A stretch of DNA of 9,622 bases. Origin: Deferribacterales bacterium UBA4806 (GTDB lineage Bacteria > Chrysiogenota > Deferribacteres > Deferribacterales > UBA228). The DNA lies in the NCBI GenBank assembly GCA_002402635.1, contig DHGE01000184.1, positions 2,486 to 12,107 on the forward strand, written 5' to 3'. The notes under the pieces are model-generated. The model did not search any database, was not told where the DNA came from, and saw nothing but the letters and a program-made list of their open reading frames with translations. Positions within the stretch are counted from its first letter, which is position 1. Each line of letters opens with the position of its first letter. Below are positions 6,572-9,622 of the stretch, piece after piece. A program made the position numbers and the translations under genes.

Positions 6572-8447
6572 CTGTCACCCAGTTTCTTGTATTAGATGGA
6601 TAATAATGATATCCATCTAAATTACTATAATATGTATAATCATAGTATTTCTCATCAAATAGATTATTTATTTTGAAATAGGCAGAAACAAATTTATAAT
6701 TATATTCGCATTTTATATCACTTACAAAGTAACCATCTATCTTTTTTGCCTCATTTAAATAGTCGTTGCCTGCATAATAGGAGCTATTATAATTTATAGT
6801 ATAATAAATGTTAAAGCCAAAGGGACTTTTGTATCCAAAAAGACCCTTTACAGAATGCTTGGAGACTAAAGGAATTTCTACATTATTGTAAGAATGTTCA
6901 TCAATGCTCCCGTTAATATAGCTGTACTTTAGATCAACTAAATAGTATTTATTTGAAACACCTGAATTAATGGAAATGCCAAATCGTTTTGTATTAAAAT
7001 TGGTATTATAAAAACCTTCGTTATAATAAATTGCCTCTGGATTTGTAAATACTTCATCATCTGTTTTTTGATAGAAGGCAACTAAATTGGCATAGTACTC
7101 TTTATATATAAATTTATACCCCCCCTCAATGGTATGAGTTTTTTGAGGTTTAAGCTCATCATTTAATTTGCCACCATACTCCATTAATTCATCTGTTGTG
7201 GGAAATCTAAAACTCCTATCATACTTGATATATAAATTATGGTTTTTATTAATTGTATAAGCTATCATAAAAAGATAACTATCGGGCCAGTCTTTACGGC
7301 TATCATTTTCTATTTTAAACAAGTCCTTTTTATACTGTTTTCTGTATCCTGCCTGAATAGTAAATTTGTTAATTTTAAAAGTATCAAAAATATATATACC
7401 ATGATAGGTTCTTCTTAATTTACTATTATTTTCATAGGTTCTTTCCTTTATCGATACATCATATTGTTCAAAATCATAACCCAGTTGAACTTTATTATTA
7501 AATATTGTGTTATTAAAACTTAATATATATTGGGGCTTCATTGAATAGTACGTTAATTCATCATCATATGATAAACCTGATACATCATAATCTCTGTTTC
7601 TATTCCTATAATCTCCATTTACCACAAAATCACCAATTGGTAAAAACAACTTAACTCTATTAGTTACATAACCTTCTTTATCGCCACCGCCATCATTTGG
7701 AAATGCCGAGTATCTTCTACCGTACTCTTTTAAATCATTTTTTGAAAGACCCCCTGGTAGACCATAATCAGAGTCTGAATAGGAGCCAGAAATATTAAAT
7801 TCCAAATTTTCTCCAAAATAAGCAGACTCTCCACCAATTGAATTTGCATCAAAACCACTATTGTTTCTATATCCATCTGTTCTATTCCTGTTGGCATTAA
7901 GCATTAATGAAAAATTTTCATTAGCATAAACTCCATCTGTGTAATAATTTTCATAATTATATGAACCAAAATCTGACTTTACATTAAAGCCACTTTTTGT
8001 AGGTTTTTTTGTAATTATATTAATAACTCCACCAATTGCTCTGTCACCAAATAATACTGAATTCCCTCCATGGTAGACTTCAACTCTCTCAATGGAATCA
8101 ACAGGTATTGTTGACAAATCAACCCCAGACATATCGGTTGCATTCAGTCTCATACCGTTTAATAAAATTAAATTGTTTAAGCCACCTTTCTCACCAAACC
8201 CTCTTAAATCAATATTTGTGTGTTTTCTATCATATGATTTTAAATTTGACCCATTAATATAATTAATTATATCATAAGTATCTGTTGGACTTATTTCTTC
8301 AATTCTTTCTTTAGTTATAACCTCTAAATTAGCAAAAGAATCTTTTAAATTTTGCTCAAGCTTATCTCCAAATACTTTTATTTCAGGTAATTCATATGAA
8401 TATGAAATAATATGGTAGAAAAATATTAAAACAAAAAACCTTTTCAC
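6552..8447 (-). CDS. btuB: TonB-dependent outer-membrane corrinoid receptor, BtuB-type
   Basis: A 631-residue TonB-dependent receptor, near the 614 of E. coli BtuB. A signal peptide (about 1-17) is followed by a TonB-box-like stretch ELPEIKVFG (19-27). The plug domain (about 35-150) shows IDLRGFGEKGGLNNLILLNG (79-98), DSIERVEVYHGGNSVLFGD (117-135) and AIGGVINIITKK (137-148). The rest is a Tyr/Asn-rich 22-strand-type barrel ending NNLFDEKYY...SIKF, with the terminal Phe needed for outer-membrane assembly. Sequence alone would allow a siderophore or other ligand; cobalamin or a related corrinoid is inferred from the cobalamin riboswitch just upstream and the adjoining BtuCD-type genes. The start is GTG 8447 with a weak GGAAA site, 10 nt after the stop of a 15-codon leader ORF that has a strong ribosome binding site, so initiation may be coupled. 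It overlaps tonB by 20 bp. Confidence 0.88.
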   Translation of the reverse strand: MKRFFVLIFFYHIISYSYELPEIKVFGDKLEQNLKDSFANLEVITKERIEEISPTDTYDIINYINGSNLKSYDRKHTNIDLRGFGEKGGLNNLILLNGMRLNATDMSGVDLSTIPVDSIERVEVYHGGNSVLFGDRAIGGVINIITKKPTKSGFNVKSDFGSYNYENYYTDGVYANENFSLMLNANRNRTDGYRNNSGFDANSIGGESAYFGENLEFNISGSYSDSDYGLPGGLSKNDLKEYGRRYSAFPNDGGGDKEGYVTNRVKLFLPIGDFVVNGDYRNRNRDYDVSGLSYDDELTYYSMKPQYILSFNNTIFNNKVQLGYDFEQYDVSIKERTYENNSKLRRTYHGIYIFDTFKINKFTIQAGYRKQYKKDLFKIENDSRKDWPDSYLFMIAYTINKNHNLYIKYDRSFRFPTTDELMEYGGKLNDELKPQKTHTIEGGYKFIYKEYYANLVAFYQKTDDEVFTNPEAIYYNEGFYNTNFNTKRFGISINSGVSNKYYLVDLKYSYINGSIDEHSYNNVEIPLVSKHSVKGLFGYKSPFGFNIYYTINYNSSYYAGNDYLNEAKKIDGYFVSDIKCEYNYKFVSAYFKINNLFDEKYYDYTYYSNLDGYHYYPSNTRNWVTGVSIKF

Positions 8448-8457
8448 TGAATTTCCA

Positions 8458-8505
8458 TTAAATCTTAATAAAAGGCAAGAAAATTAATAATTTGACCAAA
8501 GTCAT
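8458..8505 (-). CDS. 15-codon leader ORF between riboswitch and receptor
   Basis: ATG 8505 follows an ideal ribosome binding site AAGGAGGT (8518-8511) at 5 nt and opens a frame encoding MTLVKLLIFLPFIKI before TAA at 8460-8458. The strongest ribosome binding site in this leader therefore serves this short frame and not the receptor GTG 10 nt beyond its stop. A likely role is a translational relay: the riboswitch gates the leader, and ribosomes finishing it re-initiate on the receptor. Alternatively it is the remnant of an original receptor start now out of frame. The peptide itself is hydrophobic and of no known function. Confidence 0.5.
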   Translation of the reverse strand: MTLVKLLIFLPFIKI

Positions 8506-8511
8506 GAAAAA

Positions 8512-8532
8512 CCTCCTTATCCGCGTAAGTGG
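8512..8532 (-). promoter_or_regulatory. putative SD-sequestering hairpin (expression platform)
   Basis: On the coding strand CCACTTA (8532-8526) can pair with TAAGGAGG (8519-8512), with one mismatch and one bulge, around the loop CGCGGA. This would mask the AAGGAGG ribosome binding site of the leader ORF. No T-tract follows, so control of translation rather than of termination is favoured. The pairing was found by eye. Confidence 0.4.
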
Positions 8533-8540
8533 CATTATCC

Positions 8541-8724
8541 GAAGTTTTTTATCAGGTTTCCTGGCTTGTCTTCTCTTTACTAACCTATCCTTCCCATCAA
8601 AGTCATCTTAAACTTTGCTATAAAAGTCCATCTGACTTTTGACAGTGGTTTACAAGGCGTTCATCAGACTCACAGTTGCGGGACAGCGCTGGATTCTCAC
8701 CAAACTTCCCTGCTAAAAAAACCC
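8541..8724 (-). ncRNA. cobalamin riboswitch aptamer
   Basis: Reading right to left, the conserved elements occur in order: P1 5' strand GTTTTTTTA (8722-8714), GGGAAG (8710-8705), GGTGAGAATCC (8701-8691), GCTGTCCCGCAACTGT (8687-8672), CCACTG (8648-8643), GGGAAGGA further on, and the B12 box AGCCAGGAAACCTGA (8566-8552). The closing P1 3' strand TAAAAAAC (8551-8544) follows. These are the hallmark cobalamin riboswitch sequences, with correct spacing. It would repress the receptor and tonB when cobalamin is plentiful. The 5' part lies inside the coding region of the ATPase on the same strand, whose stop codon (8620-8618) falls within the aptamer. Confidence 0.93.
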
Positions 8725-9451
8725 TGCGTAGTAAATCTAAATTTACCTCATATAGCTCACTTAATTTATCTATATTAAAACTATTGTTTTTGTCAAATAA
8801 AAAAAAGATTTTACCATTCTTTAAAGCTAAAATTATATCAGACATTAAGAGTGCTATATTTATATCATGCGTGGCCATTATAATAATTTTTTCTTTTTTT
8901 AATCTTTTTATAATCGACATTATCTTTACTGAGTATTTTGGATCAAGATTGGCAAAGGGCTCATCTAACATTAAAACAGGCGTATCCTGTGCAATGCCTC
9001 TTGCAATTAGAGCTCTTTTAAGTTCACCACTTGATAATTGATTGATATAATAATCTTTCTTGCTATGTATTTCAGCTAATTTTAAAGCCTCTTCTATTTT
9101 GTCAAAATCTGCCCTATTTAATATGCCAAATCCTTTGTTATAGACATAGCGACCAGTGGAGACAACATCAATAACCTTAATTGAGGGCTTAAAAGCAAGA
9201 TAGGTATTTACATATGACACATTCATTGCAATTTCTTTTTCTGTGAACTTTTTCAAGTTTTTATCATTTAGATAAATTTCGCCACTATAGTCTTTAAAGA
9301 TACTTGTAATTATTTTTAAAAGTGTGCTTTTACCACTTCCATTGGGCCCTATTAATGAAATAATGCCACTATCTGCAATTGAAAAATCATCAATTTCGAG
9401 TCTAAAATTATTATCATAAGAAAAAGCAAGATTCTTTATTTCAAGTTTCAC
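8618..9451 (-). CDS. BtuD/FecE-type ABC transporter ATPase
   Basis: A 277-residue ATPase of the corrinoid/siderophore/heme importer class. Motifs: Walker A GPNGSGKS (35-42), signature LSSGE (139-143, normally LSGGE), Walker B VLMLDEP (159-165), D-loop NLD (168-170) and switch H195. The Q-loop position, usually YVPQ, reads YVNT, so the glutamine is replaced by N82. It would power corrinoid import with the permease encoded just upstream, whose TGA overlaps this GTG (GTGA). The family-like part ends near residue 242. Codons 243-277 coincide with the cobalamin riboswitch, so the Cys-containing tail is a translation of RNA-constrained sequence and probably not part of the ATPase fold. GTG 9451 gives the standard start MKLEIKNLAFSY. 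Specificity is inferred from the riboswitch and the receptor; BtuD is the likely symbol, but FecE/FhuC-type relatives look alike. Confidence 0.92.
   Translation of the reverse strand: MKLEIKNLAFSYDNNFRLEIDDFSIADSGIISLIGPNGSGKSTLLKIITSIFKDYSGEIYLNDKNLKKFTEKEIAMNVSYVNTYLAFKPSIKVIDVVSTGRYVYNKGFGILNRADFDKIEEALKLAEIHSKKDYYINQLSSGELKRALIARGIAQDTPVLMLDEPFANLDPKYSVKIMSIIKRLKKEKIIIMATHDINIALLMSDIILALKNGKIFFLFDKNNSFNIDKLSELYEVNLDLLRRVFLAGKFGENPALSRNCESDERLVNHCQKSDGLL
8769..8796 (-). promoter_or_regulatory. candidate internal promoter for riboswitch-btuB-tonB
   Basis: Within the ATPase gene a perfect -35 TTGACA (8796-8791) is followed after 16 bp by TATAGA (8774-8769). A transcript would begin near 8762, about 38 nt before the first P1 stem of the riboswitch. 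This would allow the receptor and tonB to be expressed without ribosomes crossing the aptamer. The -10 is a four-of-six match, so support is moderate. Confidence 0.4.
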
Positions 9452-9622
9452 AACTTATATCTCACTAAATATATAAAAACAGGAGTGCCAATAATTGCCG
9501 TAATTGCACCTAAAGGAACTTCATATGGATAAAATAACGTCTTAAAGAGAGTGTCAACAAGCATGACAAATATACCACCTGAGAAAAAGGCACTTAACAT
9601 ATTAACTCTGTGATCCATTCCA
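9448..9622 (-). CDS. BtuC/FecCD-family permease, C-terminal fragment
   Basis: The last 57 codons of an inner-membrane permease that begins beyond the right edge. The fragment reads GMDHRVNMLSAFFSGGIFVM, then a conserved LVDTLFK segment, EVPLGAITAIIGTPVFIYLV, and ends RYKL. G-x-DHR, the (V)D-T position and the P-L-G-x-I-T-A-x-I-G-x-P-x-F run are standard for the last two helices of FecCD/BtuC permeases. Two copies would form the channel for corrinoid, driven by the ATPase whose GTG overlaps its TGA by 4 bp. Specificity is inferred from context. Confidence 0.88.
   Translation of the reverse strand, partial: GMDHRVNMLSAFFSGGIFVMLVDTLFKTLFYPYEVPLGAITAIIGTPVFIYLVRYKL

Noticed and set aside
8676..9041. 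121-codon open frame on the plus strand opposite the ATPase
   Set aside because: It is the antisense shadow of a well-supported ABC ATPase and riboswitch; nothing in its translation resembles a known domain.

Overview
This AT-rich window comes from a diderm (Gram-negative) bacterium: it encodes a TonB-dependent outer-membrane receptor, TonB and several Sec-exported periplasmic proteins. The base composition and gene style would fit an AT-rich lineage such as Deferribacterota, but that is only an impression and no marker gene here settles it.

Layout. (1) 1-1511, minus strand: a sugar-porter-family MFS transporter followed with no gap by the N-terminus of a BadF/BadG-type sugar kinase that runs off the left edge. 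This looks like an uptake-and-phosphorylation pair. (2) 1637-5102, plus strand: a membrane histidine kinase overlaps an NtrC-type sigma-54 activator. Just downstream lie two tandem 17-bp inverted repeats, a near-consensus -24/-12 promoter, two small exported proteins (a Gly/Asn/Arg-rich one and a Met/Gln-rich PepSY-like one) and a strong intrinsic terminator. The spacing is what is expected for a sigma-54 enhancer and promoter, so the regulator and its likely target operon are probably both in view. The arrangement resembles the E. coli Zra envelope-stress system, with different effector proteins. (3) 5255-5629: an isolated exported-protein ORF with a poor start and no recognised family. (4) 5797-9622, minus strand: a corrinoid-uptake locus transcribed right to left, with BtuC/FecCD permease (partial), BtuD-type ATPase, cobalamin riboswitch, 15-codon leader ORF, BtuB-type receptor and TonB.

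The corrinoid locus has three unusual features. The riboswitch lies inside the last ~35 codons of the ATPase gene. It appears to control the ribosome binding site of a short leader ORF rather than that of the receptor itself. The tonB reading frame is broken at a run of ten A residues, where loss of one A restores a full 257-residue TonB; slippage, phase variation or a sequence error are all possible. Together these genes would bind corrinoid at the outer membrane, power its entry with TonB and move it across the inner membrane with the ABC transporter. The periplasmic binding protein (BtuF) and ExbB/ExbD are not in the window.
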